A stretch of 64,000 nt of DNA, taken from positions 3,782,001 through 3,846,000 of the forward strand of contig NZ_CP071409.1 in NCBI RefSeq assembly GCF_022647505.1. Direction: 5' to 3'. A model generated the notes under the pieces. The model saw nothing but the letters and a program-made list of their open reading frames with translations. It did not search any database and was not told the origin of the DNA. The first letter of the stretch is position 1. Every line of letters begins with the position of its first letter. Below are positions 1-11,036 of this stretch, piece by piece. The position numbers were made by a program, and so were the translations under genes. This stretch comes from [Pantoea] beijingensis. GTDB taxonomy: Bacteria > Pseudomonadota > Gammaproteobacteria > Enterobacterales > Enterobacteriaceae.

Positions 1-55
1 GATGCTGCCAGCTTTCTAGTTTTTCCAGCCGCAGGTGAATCGGATTACGTAACAT
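1..55 (-). CDS. yjaG: YjaG family protein (DUF416), N-terminal fragment
   Basis: The first 18 codons of a minus-strand gene run off the left edge. The peptide begins MLRNPIHLRLEKLESWQH, nearly the E. coli YjaG start (MLQNPIHLRLERLESWQH). YjaG is a small conserved protein of unknown biochemical role. It lies 65 bases downstream of nfi on the same strand, the same order as hemE-nfi-yjaG in E. coli, so it is probably the last or next gene of that transcript. Only the start is visible, so intactness cannot be judged. Confidence 0.88.
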   Translation of the reverse strand, partial: MLRNPIHLRLEKLESWQH

Positions 56-120
56 GTTGGGATCTCATAGGCAATAACGCACGGCGTGCAGTGTACCCGA
101 AAAGTGCACAGCGAACATCG

Positions 121-789
121 TTAACCCTGCTGCTGCCAACGCACAAAGGCGCTGCGCTGCGAAGCCACGGCATCCGCCCAGCGTGTAGGTTCTGGCAGAC
201 GATAGCCCGCCATGCATTTTTCTACCCACTGCAGCGCGCTGTCCATGCCGACACGGTGTCCGGTAGAGATAAATAGCGGGTTGCAACGCTTCTTACTGCG
301 CCATACCCAACCGATGGCCTCGCCTTTATCCAGCAGCGGTTGGCGGGCGCCGACCTCATCACTCAAGGGCTCAAACTTGCCACACAGACGACGCTTAGCC
401 ACGCCGATCGTGGGCACATTAACTAACAGCCCAAAATGGCTGGCAACACCAAGACGGCGCGGATGAGAGATACCATGCCCATCGACAAACAGTAAATCCG
501 GGCGATGTTCTAACATCTGCCATGCCGCTATCAGCGCCGGATATTCACGAAACGAGAGAAAACCGGGGATATAAGGCAAGGTGGTGGCAATGCGCGCCAC
601 CTTGTATTCAACCAGCTTCAGTGAAGGATATTCAAGGATCACCAGCGCTGCGCGCGTCACCTCTCCCTGTTGTTCAAACCCGACATCCGCCCCGGCAATC
701 AGACGCGGAGGAAAAATATCGAAATCATCGTGCCGAACCACTTCGGTTGCGCGTGCGATTTGCTCAGCACGCAGCGCCTGCATATCCAT
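121..789 (-). CDS. nfi: Endonuclease V (deoxyinosine 3'-endonuclease)
   Basis: 222 aa, essentially the E. coli Nfi length (223). It cuts DNA on the 3' side of deoxyinosine, starting repair of deaminated adenine in the cytoplasm. The metal-binding acidic residues are present: D35 in the AGADVGFEQ motif, E82 in FREYPAL and D103 in [14 protein letters not shown]. The C-terminal [11 protein letters not shown] block is also intact. The start codon lies 2 bases after the hemE stop, so the two genes are almost certainly co-transcribed, as in E. coli. No anomalies seen. Confidence 0.97.
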   Translation of the reverse strand: MDMQALRAEQIARATEVVRHDDFDIFPPRLIAGADVGFEQQGEVTRAALVILEYPSLKLVEYKVARIATTLPYIPGFLSFREYPALIAAWQMLEHRPDLLFVDGHGISHPRRLGVASHFGLLVNVPTIGVAKRRLCGKFEPLSDEVGARQPLLDKGEAIGWVWRSKKRCNPLFISTGHRVGMDSALQWVEKCMAGYRLPEPTRWADAVASQRSAFVRWQQQG

Positions 790-791
790 GA

Positions 792-1859
792 CTACTCCTG
801 ATGATATTGACGTGACAGTTTATGCACCGCCTCGACAAACACGCCTGCATGTTCCGGTGACACATCCTGGTGAATACCGTGGCCCAGATTAAAGACATGC
901 CCTTCACCCTGGCCAAACCCTGACAATATAGACGCCACTTCCTGTTCAATGCGCTCAGGAGAGGCATACAGCATAGAAGGATCCATATTGCCCTGGATCG
1001 CAACTTTATCGCCCACACGGCGACGAGCTTCAGCAATATCCATCGTCCAGTCGAGGCCAAGCGCATCACAACCTGTTTCCGCCATCGCTTCCAGCCACTG
1101 ACCGCCGCCTTTGGTGAATAAGGTTACCGGTACGCGTCGACCGTCATTTTCATGCAGTAGCCCATCAACAATTTTATGCATGTAATACAATGAAAAATCG
1201 AGATAATCCCGCCCTGTCAGCACGCCGCCCCAGGTATCAAATATCATGACTGACTGCGCGCCGGCGCGAATCTGTGCATTAAGGTAAAGCGTGACGCTGT
1301 CCGCCAGTTTATCCAGCATCAGATGCAGGATTTCAGGCTCGGCGTACATCATTTTTTTAATCTTCGTAAAAGCTTTACTGCTACCGCCTTCCACCATGTA
1401 AGTCGCCAGCGTCCACGGACTGCCCGAAAAGCCGATAAGCGGCACAGCGCCGTTAAGGTTCTTACGAATGGTACGCACCGCATTCATCACATAACCTAAT
1501 TCCTGTTCGGGATCGGGAATCGGAAGCTTTTCAACATCGGCACGGCAGGTAACTGGAGAGGAAAAACGTGGCCCTTCTCCCGCCTCAAACCACAGGCCGA
1601 GCCCCATTGCATCGGGGATCGTCAGGATATCCGAGAACAGGATTGCCGCATCAAGCGGATAGCGACGCAACGGCTGTAGCGTCACTTCACAGGCCAGTTC
1701 CGCATTTTTGCACAGCGACATAAAGTCACCAGCCTCCGCACGTGTCGCTTTATACTCTGGCAAATAACGCCCTGCCTGTCGCATCATCCATACCGGCGTC
1801 ACATCAACCGGCTGGCGTAATAAAGCGCGTAAATAACGATCGTTCTTCAATTCGCTCAT
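792..1859 (-). CDS. hemE: Uroporphyrinogen decarboxylase
   Basis: 355 aa from the ATG at 1859 (peptide [14 protein letters not shown]), matching the E. coli protein (354). An upstream in-frame ATG at 1928 would add 23 residues with no counterpart, so the inner start is chosen. HemE removes four carboxyl groups from uroporphyrinogen III to give coproporphyrinogen III in cytosolic haem synthesis. Both family signatures are visible: [15 protein letters not shown] near the N-terminus and [16 protein letters not shown] in the middle, plus the FSDIL segment carrying the catalytic aspartate. It lies downstream of nudC and directly upstream of nfi on the same strand. Confidence 0.97.
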   Translation of the reverse strand: MSELKNDRYLRALLRQPVDVTPVWMMRQAGRYLPEYKATRAEAGDFMSLCKNAELACEVTLQPLRRYPLDAAILFSDILTIPDAMGLGLWFEAGEGPRFSSPVTCRADVEKLPIPDPEQELGYVMNAVRTIRKNLNGAVPLIGFSGSPWTLATYMVEGGSSKAFTKIKKMMYAEPEILHLMLDKLADSVTLYLNAQIRAGAQSVMIFDTWGGVLTGRDYLDFSLYYMHKIVDGLLHENDGRRVPVTLFTKGGGQWLEAMAETGCDALGLDWTMDIAEARRRVGDKVAIQGNMDPSMLYASPERIEQEVASILSGFGQGEGHVFNLGHGIHQDVSPEHAGVFVEAVHKLSRQYHQE

Positions 1860-1891
1860 GATAAAACTCTCTAAAACACAGGCACGTAGTG

Positions 1892-1947
1892 TATACCCAA
1901 ACCAGATTAGGGTGCAGTAAGGCCGCAATATCTATATGCAGCCACTC
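1892..1947. repeat. Degenerate half ERIC-like element between hemE and nudC
   Basis: The interval begins with TATACCC and continues with an AATTCGAGTTGCAG-like segment that is only loosely preserved (CAGATTAGGGTGCAGTAAGG). This resembles the left arm of the ERIC elements elsewhere in the window. No right arm or central palindrome is recognisable before the nudC stop, so it may be a decayed relic or chance similarity. Confidence 0.35.
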
Positions 1948-2721
1948 TCACTCTGCTTCAGCACGACATAACGCGACCGTGTCCTCAATTAAGCGGCGCG
2001 CTACCGTCCCCGCCGGTGGTAGCTGAGGTAAATTATCGTACCGGTACCAGCCAGCATCAATAAGCTCTTTCTCATCATGCTTCAGCTCACCTTCGTCATA
2101 CTCGGCCATAAATGCCATCATTAATGAGTGCGGGAAAGGCCAGGGTTGCGAAGTCACATAGCGAACATTTTTAACTTTGATATTGCTCTCTTCCATCACT
2201 TCGCGTGCTACCGTCTGCTCAAGCGTTTCACCGACTTCGACAAATCCTGCCAGTACCGTATGGATCCCGTTACGGTGACGCTGATGCTGGGCCAGCAAAA
2301 TTTCATCACCGCGCCGGATAGCCACAATGATACAAGGTGCTATTTGCGGATAATAACGCTGATGGCAATGACCACACAGACAGGCATTTTCGCTTTTACT
2401 CAAGTGCATTTCATGGCCACAGTAGCCGCACCAGCGATGGGAGCGATAGAATTCAGCCAGCTGTACACCTCGCCCAACCAGTTGAAAAAGTCCGGCATCT
2501 CGATCGATGATCTGCCTCACCGATCCCATATTTTCTTCGCGATTTTCACGGATCAACCAAACGGTTTCACCCTGCCAACTGCCAATCACCGATCCACGGG
2601 CCCCTGCAAGGCCGAATGCTTCAGCCGGGCCATGTGGTAACTCTCCCTGCGGTAACCAAAGTTTTTGTTCATGGCTGACAACCCACCAGCCAGCGTCTAT
2701 GCTTGAAATCTCACGTTCCAT
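1948..2721 (-). CDS. nudC: NAD-capped RNA hydrolase / NADH pyrophosphatase
   Basis: 257 aa from the ATG at 2721, exactly the E. coli NudC length; upstream in-frame ATGs at 2826 and 2733 would add non-homologous residues, some encoded by an ERIC repeat. NudC removes NAD caps from RNA and hydrolyses NADH. The zinc site is C98, C101, C116, C119. The Nudix box spans residues 159-181 with the REVMEE metal-binding core (E174, E177, E178). One departure: the box normally ends EESGI, but here residue 180 is Asn (EESNI). The downstream [10 protein letters not shown] and YRYDDLP-like blocks are intact. It precedes hemE on the same strand and is divergent from rsd. Confidence 0.95.
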   Translation of the reverse strand: MEREISSIDAGWWVVSHEQKLWLPQGELPHGPAEAFGLAGARGSVIGSWQGETVWLIRENREENMGSVRQIIDRDAGLFQLVGRGVQLAEFYRSHRWCGYCGHEMHLSKSENACLCGHCHQRYYPQIAPCIIVAIRRGDEILLAQHQRHRNGIHTVLAGFVEVGETLEQTVAREVMEESNIKVKNVRYVTSQPWPFPHSLMMAFMAEYDEGELKHDEKELIDAGWYRYDNLPQLPPAGTVARRLIEDTVALCRAEAE

Positions 2722-2777
2722 AAAAAGGGTCATCCTTTGCTTCAGCAGGTAATTTGTAGTACTGATAGTTGGTGTTA

Positions 2778-2879
2778 TATACCCTGAATAGTTCAAGCTA
2801 CGAGCAACGGCAAGCTCGGGAGCCATCGGGATGACTGAACGCAGTCAACAAGCCTGCAACCTGAAGTACGACGGGTATA
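2778..2879. repeat. ERIC element (shortened) between nudC and rsd
   Basis: About 102 bp bounded by TATACCC on the left and its complement GGGTATA on the right. Inside are the left arm (GAATAGTTCAAGCTACGAGC), a reduced centre (CGGGAGCCATCGGGATGA) and a right arm (GCAGTCAACAAGCCTGC) shared with the array at 9469-9965. It is shorter than the usual 127 bp because part of the central palindrome is missing. Confidence 0.75.
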
Positions 2880-2922
2880 AAAATTGATATGTCGTGTTTA
2901 AAACTATATACCCAAAATAATT

Positions 2923-2972
2923 GGCATTGCATCAAAGTAACATGAGTACGTATCCCACATTGATGTAATGCC
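2923..2972. repeat. Inverted repeat upstream of rsd
   Basis: GGCATTGCATCAA at 2923-2935 and TTGATGTAATGCC at 2960-2972 are complementary at 12 of 13 positions with a 24-base spacer. The pair ends about 37 bases before the rsd start and follows a TATACCC motif like the end of an ERIC element. It could be a leader hairpin, an operator or a repeat remnant; the sequence alone does not decide. Confidence 0.6.
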
Positions 2973-3008
2973 AGATATGAAGGGAATATCTCTCATAGGG
3001 AGTTGATC

Positions 3009-3515
3009 ATGCTTAACCAGTTAGACACGTTAACCGAGCGCTTCGGAGGCAGTAATGAACTGGTCGATCTTTGGCTGAATGCGCGCCGACATTTGCTAGT
3101 TGCTTATTATGAGACGGTGGGGATTAAACCTCACAAGGATGCCCTCACAACGCTCGACGAAGAAGCGTTAGATCATTTTTGCCAGCGATTAGTCGATTAC
3201 CTTTCGACCGGACATTTCAATATTTATGAGCGAATTATTGACGGACTAGAGGGAGATAGCCCATTAATCGCGGCATCACAGATTTATCCCGCGCTACAAG
3301 CTAATACTGAACGGATCATGGAGTACTACGATACCCATTTAGAAGCCGCTATCGACCATGATAACTGCCTGGAATTCCAGCAGGCGCTCTCTGGCGTGGG
3401 CGAAGCGTTGGAAGCACGCTTTACGCTGGAGGATAAGCTGATTCAACTGGCTTTCGTTCACCATCTTTCTCCATTATCCGTTGCAAATGAGTCTGCATTG
3501 GCACGGCCTGCGTAA
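3009..3515 (+). CDS. rsd: Anti-sigma-70 factor (regulator of sigma D)
   Basis: 168 aa from the ATG at 3009 (MLNQLDTLTERFGGS), preceded by AGGGAG at a good distance; E. coli Rsd is 158 aa and aligns from the same methionine. Rsd binds region 4 of the housekeeping sigma factor in stationary phase and frees core polymerase for other sigma factors. Conserved blocks seen: HLLVAYYETVGIKP, FCQRLVDYLSTGHF, IYERI, AIDHDNCLEFQQ and GEALEARFTLEDKLI. It is divergent from nudC and about 20 bases upstream of the thiC promoter, on the same strand as the thi operon. Confidence 0.95.
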   Translation: MLNQLDTLTERFGGSNELVDLWLNARRHLLVAYYETVGIKPHKDALTTLDEEALDHFCQRLVDYLSTGHFNIYERIIDGLEGDSPLIAASQIYPALQANTERIMEYYDTHLEAAIDHDNCLEFQQALSGVGEALEARFTLEDKLIQLAFVHHLSPLSVANESALARPA

Positions 3516-3536
3516 GCATTATTCGCTGCCCGCCGC

Positions 3537-3565
3537 TTGTAGTTTCATTAGCCCCCCTTTATGCT
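3537..3565 (+). promoter_or_regulatory. Probable promoter of the thiC operon
   Basis: TTGTAG (3537-3542) and TATGCT (3560-3565) are separated by 17 bases and would start transcription near 3572, about 25 bases before the TPP aptamer. Position and spacing fit; the hexamers are imperfect. Confidence 0.5.
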
Positions 3566-3596
3566 GAAGTTGTAGCGACAGCGTTGCTGTGCGCTT

Positions 3597-3682
3597 TCTT
3601 GTCGGAGTGCCCCTCGGGGCTGAGACCGTTTATTCGGGATCCGCGGAACCTGATCAGGTTAGTACCTGCGAAGGGAACAAGA
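3597..3682 (+). promoter_or_regulatory. TPP (THI-box) riboswitch aptamer
   Basis: The conserved THI-element blocks are present in order: CGGGGCTGAGA at 3615-3625 and GGAACCTGATCAGGTTAGTA followed by CCTGCGAAGGGAAC to about 3678. The closing P1 helix is TCTTGT (3597-3602) with ACAAGA (3677-3682). It lies about 100 bases upstream of thiC. In enterobacterial thiC leaders TPP binding lowers expression of the whole thi operon; no strong intrinsic terminator is seen between aptamer and start codon, which suggests control at translation initiation or Rho access (inference). Confidence 0.95.
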
Positions 3683-3782
3683 GTAAAGATACACTAACGG
3701 CGCTCTGTTATTTTCGTCGCACTGTTTGTTACTCCCTCCGAGCTCCAGACAAGCCATTTTCCTTATCAATTTCAGGATATGA

Positions 3783-6350
<2,568 letters not shown>

Positions 6351-6361
<11 letters not shown>

Positions 6362-7100
6362 TAATGACTTTCTTCGCTACAGCCGTCAGCTGCTGCTGGA
6401 AGAGTTCGGTATTGAAGGACAACAAAAACTCCAGCAGTCCAGCGTACTGATCGTCGGTCTGGGAGGGCTGGGCTCTCCCGCTGCACTTTATCTGGCCGCC
6501 GCTGGTGTGGGCAAACTGTTGCTGGCGGATGATGACACGCTTCATATCAGTAATTTACAGCGGCAAATACTGTTCCGTACCGATGAAGTTGGACAATCCA
6601 AGGTCGCGCTGGCGCAAAAACAGCTTCAGGCGCTAAATCCGCAGATTGAAGTGATTGCGCTGGAACAGCGTATGGATGAGACGACGCTAACGACGGCCAT
6701 ACAACAAGCCGATCTGGTGCTGGACTGCAGCGATAACATGGCAACCCGTCATGCGATTAACGCTGCCTGTGTGACCAATGATACCTCACTGGTTAGCGGC
6801 AGTGCGGTTGGGTTTAGTGGTCATCTGATGGTGATTACGCCGCCCTGGCGACAAGGCTGTTATCGCTGCCTGTGGCCGGATGACGTGGAACCAGAGCGTA
6901 ACTGTCGCACCGCCGGGGTATTAGGTCCAGTCGTTGGTGTGATCGGTACGCTACAAGCCCTGGAGGCGCTGAAATTACTGGCCGGACACCCATCCGCTCT
7001 CAATGGCAAACTGCGGCTTTTCGATGGCTATCAGCACAGCTGGCGAACGCTGGATCTGGAACGGGCACCACACTGTGAAATCTGCGGAGGTAAAGCATGA
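6351..7100 (+). CDS. thiF: ThiS adenylyltransferase
   Basis: 249 aa, GTG start at 6351 preceded by GGGAG; the ATG a few bases later is out of frame, and the peptide [13 protein letters not shown] aligns with E. coli ThiF (MNDRDFMRYSRQ). It adenylates the C-terminal glycine of the sulfur carrier ThiS. Seen: nucleotide-binding [14 protein letters not shown], the NLQRQILF helix, the NCRTAG loop with C185 (the cysteine that forms an acyl disulfide with ThiS in E. coli), and zinc pairs CYRC and CEIC. Overlaps thiE by 11 bases and thiS by 4. Confidence 0.97.
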
Positions 7101-7297
7101 AAATTGTGGTTAATGATGAACCCGTGACGCTGGATACGCCACTGACGCTGACCGCCCTACTCCAGCAACTCTCACGCCACCAGCCGGGCACGGCCTTAGC
7201 CGTCAATCAGACTATCGTGCCGCGCGCACTTTGGGATTCTCATCTTTTACAGGAGGGCGATGACCTGGTTATTTTTCAGGCCATTGCCGGGGGTTAA
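7097..7297 (+). CDS. thiS: Sulfur carrier protein ThiS
   Basis: 66 aa ubiquitin-like beta-grasp protein ending in the required Gly-Gly (FQAIAGG). The terminal glycine is adenylated by ThiF, converted to a thiocarboxylate and supplies sulfur to ThiG. It overlaps the thiF stop by four bases and is followed after one base by thiG. Intact at the usual length. Confidence 0.96.
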   Translation: MKIVVNDEPVTLDTPLTLTALLQQLSRHQPGTALAVNQTIVPRALWDSHLLQEGDDLVIFQAIAGG

Positions 7298-7298
7298 T

Positions 7299-8075
7299 AT
7301 GTTACAGATTGCTGATAAAACCTTTTCATCCCGGTTGTTCACCGGGACCGGGAAATTCGCTAATGCGACGCTGATGCTGGAGTCGATTCGCGAATCAGGC
7401 TCTCAGTTGGTTACCATGGCGATGAAACGTGTCGATCTTAAAGGTGGCGAGGACGGAATTCTGGCACCGCTTCAACAATTGGGCGTGCAGCTCTTACCGA
7501 ATACCTCGGGAGCAAAAACCGCCGCCGAAGCGGTGTTTGCAGCGCGACTGGCGCGTGAAGCGCTGGGAACGCACTGGCTTAAGCTCGAAATCCATCCCGA
7601 TGTCCGTTACCTGCTGCCCGATGCGATCGAAACACTGAAAGCCGCGGAGCAATTAGTCAAAGAGGGTTTTGTGGTGCTGCCCTACTGCGGAGCCGATCCC
7701 GTGCTGTGCAAACGACTGGAGGAAGCCGGGTGTGCCGCAGTGATGCCGCTGGGTGCGCCGATTGGCAGCAATCAGGGGTTGAAAACCCGCGATCTGTTGG
7801 AAATCATTATTGAACAGGCAAACGTGCCGGTGGTCATTGATGCCGGTATTGGCGCTCCCAGCCACGCCAGCGAAGCGCTGGAAATGGGGGCTGATGCCGT
7901 ACTGGTCAATACGGCTATTGCCGTGGCACGCGATCCCCGGCAGATGGCGCGGGCGTTTCGCCTTGCCGTTGAAGCTGGCAGGCTGGGTTATCAGAGCGGT
8001 TTGGGACAACGGCATCAGCAGGCTGTGGCCTCCAGCCCATTAACATCATTCCTGCAGCACAGCGAGGAGCTATAA
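7299..8075 (+). CDS. thiG: Thiazole synthase
   Basis: 258 aa from the ATG at 7299 ([20 protein letters not shown]); a longer in-frame start at 7260 lies within thiS and adds residues with no family match. ThiG is a TIM-barrel enzyme that condenses deoxyxylulose phosphate, dehydroglycine and ThiS sulfur into the thiazole ring. K95 in [11 protein letters not shown] is the expected Schiff-base lysine. [19 protein letters not shown] and [19 protein letters not shown] are also intact. Gap to thiS is 1 base and to thiH 1 base; ThiG and ThiH form a complex in enterobacteria. Confidence 0.97.
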   Translation: MLQIADKTFSSRLFTGTGKFANATLMLESIRESGSQLVTMAMKRVDLKGGEDGILAPLQQLGVQLLPNTSGAKTAAEAVFAARLAREALGTHWLKLEIHPDVRYLLPDAIETLKAAEQLVKEGFVVLPYCGADPVLCKRLEEAGCAAVMPLGAPIGSNQGLKTRDLLEIIIEQANVPVVIDAGIGAPSHASEALEMGADAVLVNTAIAVARDPRQMARAFRLAVEAGRLGYQSGLGQRHQQAVASSPLTSFLQHSEEL

Positions 8076-8076
8076 A

Positions 8077-9204
8077 ATGAGTAGCTTTGTGACGAATTGG
8101 GAAGCGCTGGACTGGGATGACATCGGGATGCGCATTAACAGTAAAACGGCAGCGGACGTTGAGCGGGCCTTAAATGCCCCTCGCGTTGGCCGGGAAGAGC
8201 TGATGGCCCTGCTCTCACCTGCGGCAGCGGCATGGCTTGAACCGCTAGCCCAAAAAGCGCAAAGGCTCACGCGTCAGCGCTTTGGCAATACGGTTAATTT
8301 TTTCGTCCCCCTCTATCTTTCCAACCTTTGCGCCAATGACTGCACCTACTGCGGCTTTTCGATGAGTAACCGTATTAAACGAAAAACGCTGGATGGAGAG
8401 GAGATCGCCCGCGAATGTGCGGCGATCCGCGCGATGGGATTCGATCATCTGCTGCTGGTCACTGGCGAGCATCAAACAAAAGTGGGTATGGACTATTTCC
8501 GTCAGCATCTGCCCGCCATTCGCCAGCGCTTTAGCTCACTGATGATGGAAGTGCAGCCGCTGCAGCAGCAGGAATATGCCGAGCTAAAAACGCTTGGGCT
8601 GGATGGTGTGCTGGTTTATCAGGAAACCTATCATCAGGCGGTGTATGCCCAACATCATCTTAAAGGCAATAAGCAGGATTTTTTCTTTCGACTGGAGACG
8701 CCGGATCGCCTCGGCCGCGCCGGGATCGATAAGATCGGTTTAGGGGCGCTGATTGGTCTGTCTGACAGCTGGCGCACCGACTGCTTTATGATGGCAGAGC
8801 ACCTGCTGTACCTGCAAAAAACATACTGGCAGAGTCGCTACTCAGTGGCTTTCCCCAGGTTACGACCATGCGCAGGGGGGATTCAACCGGCCTCACTGAT
8901 GAGCGAAGCTCAGTTGTTACAAACGCTGTGCGCATTCCGCCTGTTTTCACCCGAACTTGAACTGTCGCTTTCCACGCGCGAGTCACCGCATTTTCGCGAT
9001 CATGCGGTACCACTGGTGATTAACACCGTCAGCGCCTTCTCCAAAACACAGCCAGGCGGCTACGCTGAAAATGTACCAGAGCTGGAACAGTTCGCTACGC
9101 ATGATAACCGTACACCGTCGCAGGTCGCAGCAGCCCTCTCGAGTGCCGGTTTACAACCAGTCTGGAAAGACTGGGACGGTTATTTAGGGCGCAACACGCA
9201 ATAA
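8077..9204 (+). CDS. thiH: 2-iminoacetate synthase (tyrosine lyase)
   Basis: 375 aa (E. coli 377). A radical SAM enzyme that cleaves tyrosine to dehydroglycine and p-cresol, feeding the thiazole synthase. The CxxxCxxC motif is C85, C89, C92 in LCANDCTYCGFS. Other conserved segments: LLLVTGEH, GLDGVLVYQETY, GLGALIGLSDSWRTD and SRYSVAFPRLRPC. Last gene of the thi operon; no strong intrinsic terminator follows, only a hairpin at 9329-9361. The backbone synteny with E. coli is broken immediately after this gene. Confidence 0.97.
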   Translation: MSSFVTNWEALDWDDIGMRINSKTAADVERALNAPRVGREELMALLSPAAAAWLEPLAQKAQRLTRQRFGNTVNFFVPLYLSNLCANDCTYCGFSMSNRIKRKTLDGEEIARECAAIRAMGFDHLLLVTGEHQTKVGMDYFRQHLPAIRQRFSSLMMEVQPLQQQEYAELKTLGLDGVLVYQETYHQAVYAQHHLKGNKQDFFFRLETPDRLGRAGIDKIGLGALIGLSDSWRTDCFMMAEHLLYLQKTYWQSRYSVAFPRLRPCAGGIQPASLMSEAQLLQTLCAFRLFSPELELSLSTRESPHFRDHAVPLVINTVSAFSKTQPGGYAENVPELEQFATHDNRTPSQVAAALSSAGLQPVWKDWDGYLGRNTQ

Positions 9205-9328
9205 AAATATATGGCTCTGCAACGGAAACGGAAAGTCAGCGGGGCATTACGCAATACGATGATCCACCGCTGGTTCTTGCACTAGCTGCCTTTATAGTAG
9301 CGCTGTCGCCAGCAATTCCGCTGCCGTC

Positions 9329-9361
9329 CAGGGCCAGCTTTATACCCTCTTGCTGGCCCTG
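9329..9361. terminator. GC-rich hairpin downstream of thiH
   Basis: CAGGGCCAGC (9329-9338) pairs perfectly with GCTGGCCCTG (9352-9361) around a 13-base loop. It lies 125 bases after the thiH stop. No T-run follows on either strand, so it is not a canonical intrinsic terminator; it could protect the 3' end or assist Rho-dependent termination. Confidence 0.45.
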
Positions 9362-9402
9362 CCCTCACGCTTTACCGAATAATACAAAACATACGCTATG
9401 AC

Positions 9403-9965
9403 ATAGTGTGCACGGAATCATTCCCATAGCAGTCAACAAACCTGCAGCGCGGAGTATGATGATAACTGCTCTAAATAATTCGTGTTGCAGGGCGGCGGCA
9501 AACGCGTAAATCCCCGGGAGCATAGCCCCATAGCCCACTATGTGACCGGGATGAACGCGTGCAGCCAACAAACCTGCGGCGCGAAGTATGACGATAACTG
9601 CTCTAAATAATTCGTGTTGCAGGGCGGCGGCAAACGCGTAAATCCCCGGGAGCATAGCCCACTATGTGACCGGGGTGAACGCGTGCAGCCAACAAACCTG
9701 CGGCGCGAAGTATGACGATAACTGCTCTAAATAATTCGTGTTGCAGGGCGGCGGCAAACGCGTAAATCCCCGGGAGCATAGCCCACTATGTGACCGGGGT
9801 GAACGCGTGCAGCCAACAAACCTGCGGCGCGAAGTATGACGATAACTGCTCTAAATAATTCGTGTTGCAGGGCGGCGGCAAACGCGTAAATCCCCGGGAG
9901 CATAGCCCACTATGTGACCGGGGTGAACGCGTGCAGCCAACAAACCTGCGGCGCGAAGTATGACG
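9403..9965. repeat. Tandem array of ERIC elements (4.5 copies)
   Basis: Four full units begin at 9469, 9601, 9725 and 9849, each starting CTCTAAATAATTCGTG. The three last units are identical over about 117 bases; two are 124 bp long and the last ends where uraH begins. The first unit is 132 bp because of an 8-bp duplication in the centre and carries one substitution. A right half-unit precedes them (about 9403-9468). Each unit has the ERIC/IRU core: AAATCCCCGGGAGCATAG facing CTATGTGACCGGGGTGA, an imperfect palindrome. The array fills the space between thiH and uraH. Confidence 0.88.
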
Positions 9966-9971
9966 AGCAGG

Positions 9972-10388
9972 TTAGTTACCGCGGTAGGTTGAGTACCCAT
10001 ACTGACTCAGCAGTAACGGAATATGAAAGTGCTGACCACTTTTCTCTACGTGGAAGATCACCGGAATTTCTGGGAAGAAACTGTCCTTACCATTTTTCTT
10101 GTAGTAGTCACCCGTTTTAAACGTCACTTTGTAATCGCCTGCCGTAATGCTTTTCCCGGCAGGATACAATGCACCAATACGCCCGTTTTGATCGGTGCTC
10201 GCTGTGGATAGTTTCACCCACCGCTCCTGCTGCTTCTGCTCCAATTCAACCTCAACGCCTGGCGTAGGAACGCCCGTTTGGAGATTCAAGACATGTACGC
10301 TTACAGGGTTAATCGCTTGTTCGGCCGCAACAGCTGATACTGAAGCGACCATCAGCGAAGATAGAAAGACTATTCTTACTAATTTCAT
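9972..10388 (-). CDS. uraH: Periplasmic 5-hydroxyisourate hydrolase (transthyretin-like)
   Basis: 138 aa with a signal peptide ([22 protein letters not shown], cleavage near 22), close to E. coli HiuH/YedX (137). The enzyme opens 5-hydroxyisourate, the product of urate oxidation. Active-site candidates are present: H32 in [11 protein letters not shown]70 in DQNGRIGAL and H122 in FHIPLLLS. The family ends in YRGS; this copy ends YRGN (residues 135-138). No urate oxidase or decarboxylase gene is nearby, so it stands alone in the accessory region. Its stop is six bases from the end of the ERIC array. Confidence 0.9.
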   Translation of the reverse strand: MKLVRIVFLSSLMVASVSAVAAEQAINPVSVHVLNLQTGVPTPGVEVELEQKQQERWVKLSTASTDQNGRIGALYPAGKSITAGDYKVTFKTGDYYKKNGKDSFFPEIPVIFHVEKSGQHFHIPLLLSQYGYSTYRGN

Positions 10389-11036
10389 TATTTTTCCTCA
10401 GGGTTAATCACTAATGGAAAATATAGATAATGGTAATTAGGAACAAATTTTCTTTAAAAAATACGAAAATTCCGAGCTTATTGACCTTGGCAACCTCATA
10501 GTTTCACCTAAATAATTTGAACTAAAAATATATGCCAATCAGTCAATCTTCAGATGAAAAGATAACGACAGGAATCGCTACACTTATGTCCCATTAGCTC
10601 TTCATTCCTCATCGTAAGTCCCTCCTATGCAATTGATTTATAAACAACATCATATAACACTATGTATAATGGTGATTGCTTTTATCAGACTAAAAACAAT
10701 GATATACGCACAATGTAAAACGCCAGCTTTTAGTTAGCACACTTATAATACCCACATAATTTACTTAAAAATAATAAGTTGACGCTTTAAGTAATTATAT
10801 TTATCTTAAGAAATAACGGATGATATTAGAAATGGACTTTAATTTACCCTGACAATCGTGGATGTATTTCTAAGAGATATCTTAACTAATTCAAGTTACA
10901 GAATGCATGCAGTTCTGTCACTCCCATGAACATAAATGATTACGTAATTGGGATGTACACTGCCGCCAAATTCATGGCTTGAAGTAAGGCAGATCTCGGT
11001 CAGGGTGATTAAGTTTCAGCATTGTGAAACTTTAAA
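10389..11036. other. AT-rich intergenic region between uraH and the TpsB pseudogene
   Basis: About 650 bases without a supported gene. It is visibly richer in A and T than the backbone and should contain the divergent promoters of uraH and the transporter gene, but no convincing pair of hexamers was singled out. Its right part (10881-10993) holds a degenerate ERIC-like sequence, annotated separately. Confidence 0.6.
10881..10993. repeat. Degenerate ERIC-like element
   Basis: The left end AATTCAAGTTACAGAATG matches the ERIC left arm, a central inverted segment runs from ACTCCCATGAACATAA to ATTGGGATGTACA, and the right end GGCTTGAAGTAAGG matches the right arm. Overall length (about 113 bp) and order fit a decayed ERIC copy. 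Confidence 0.55.

Noticed and set aside
9365..9655. 96-codon minus-strand frame over the ERIC array
   Set aside because: The predicted peptide simply repeats with the array period; it is a by-product of the repeat.
9403..9965. CRISPR array
   Set aside because: Repeats are directly adjacent 124-bp units with an internal palindrome; there are no unique spacers and no cas genes.
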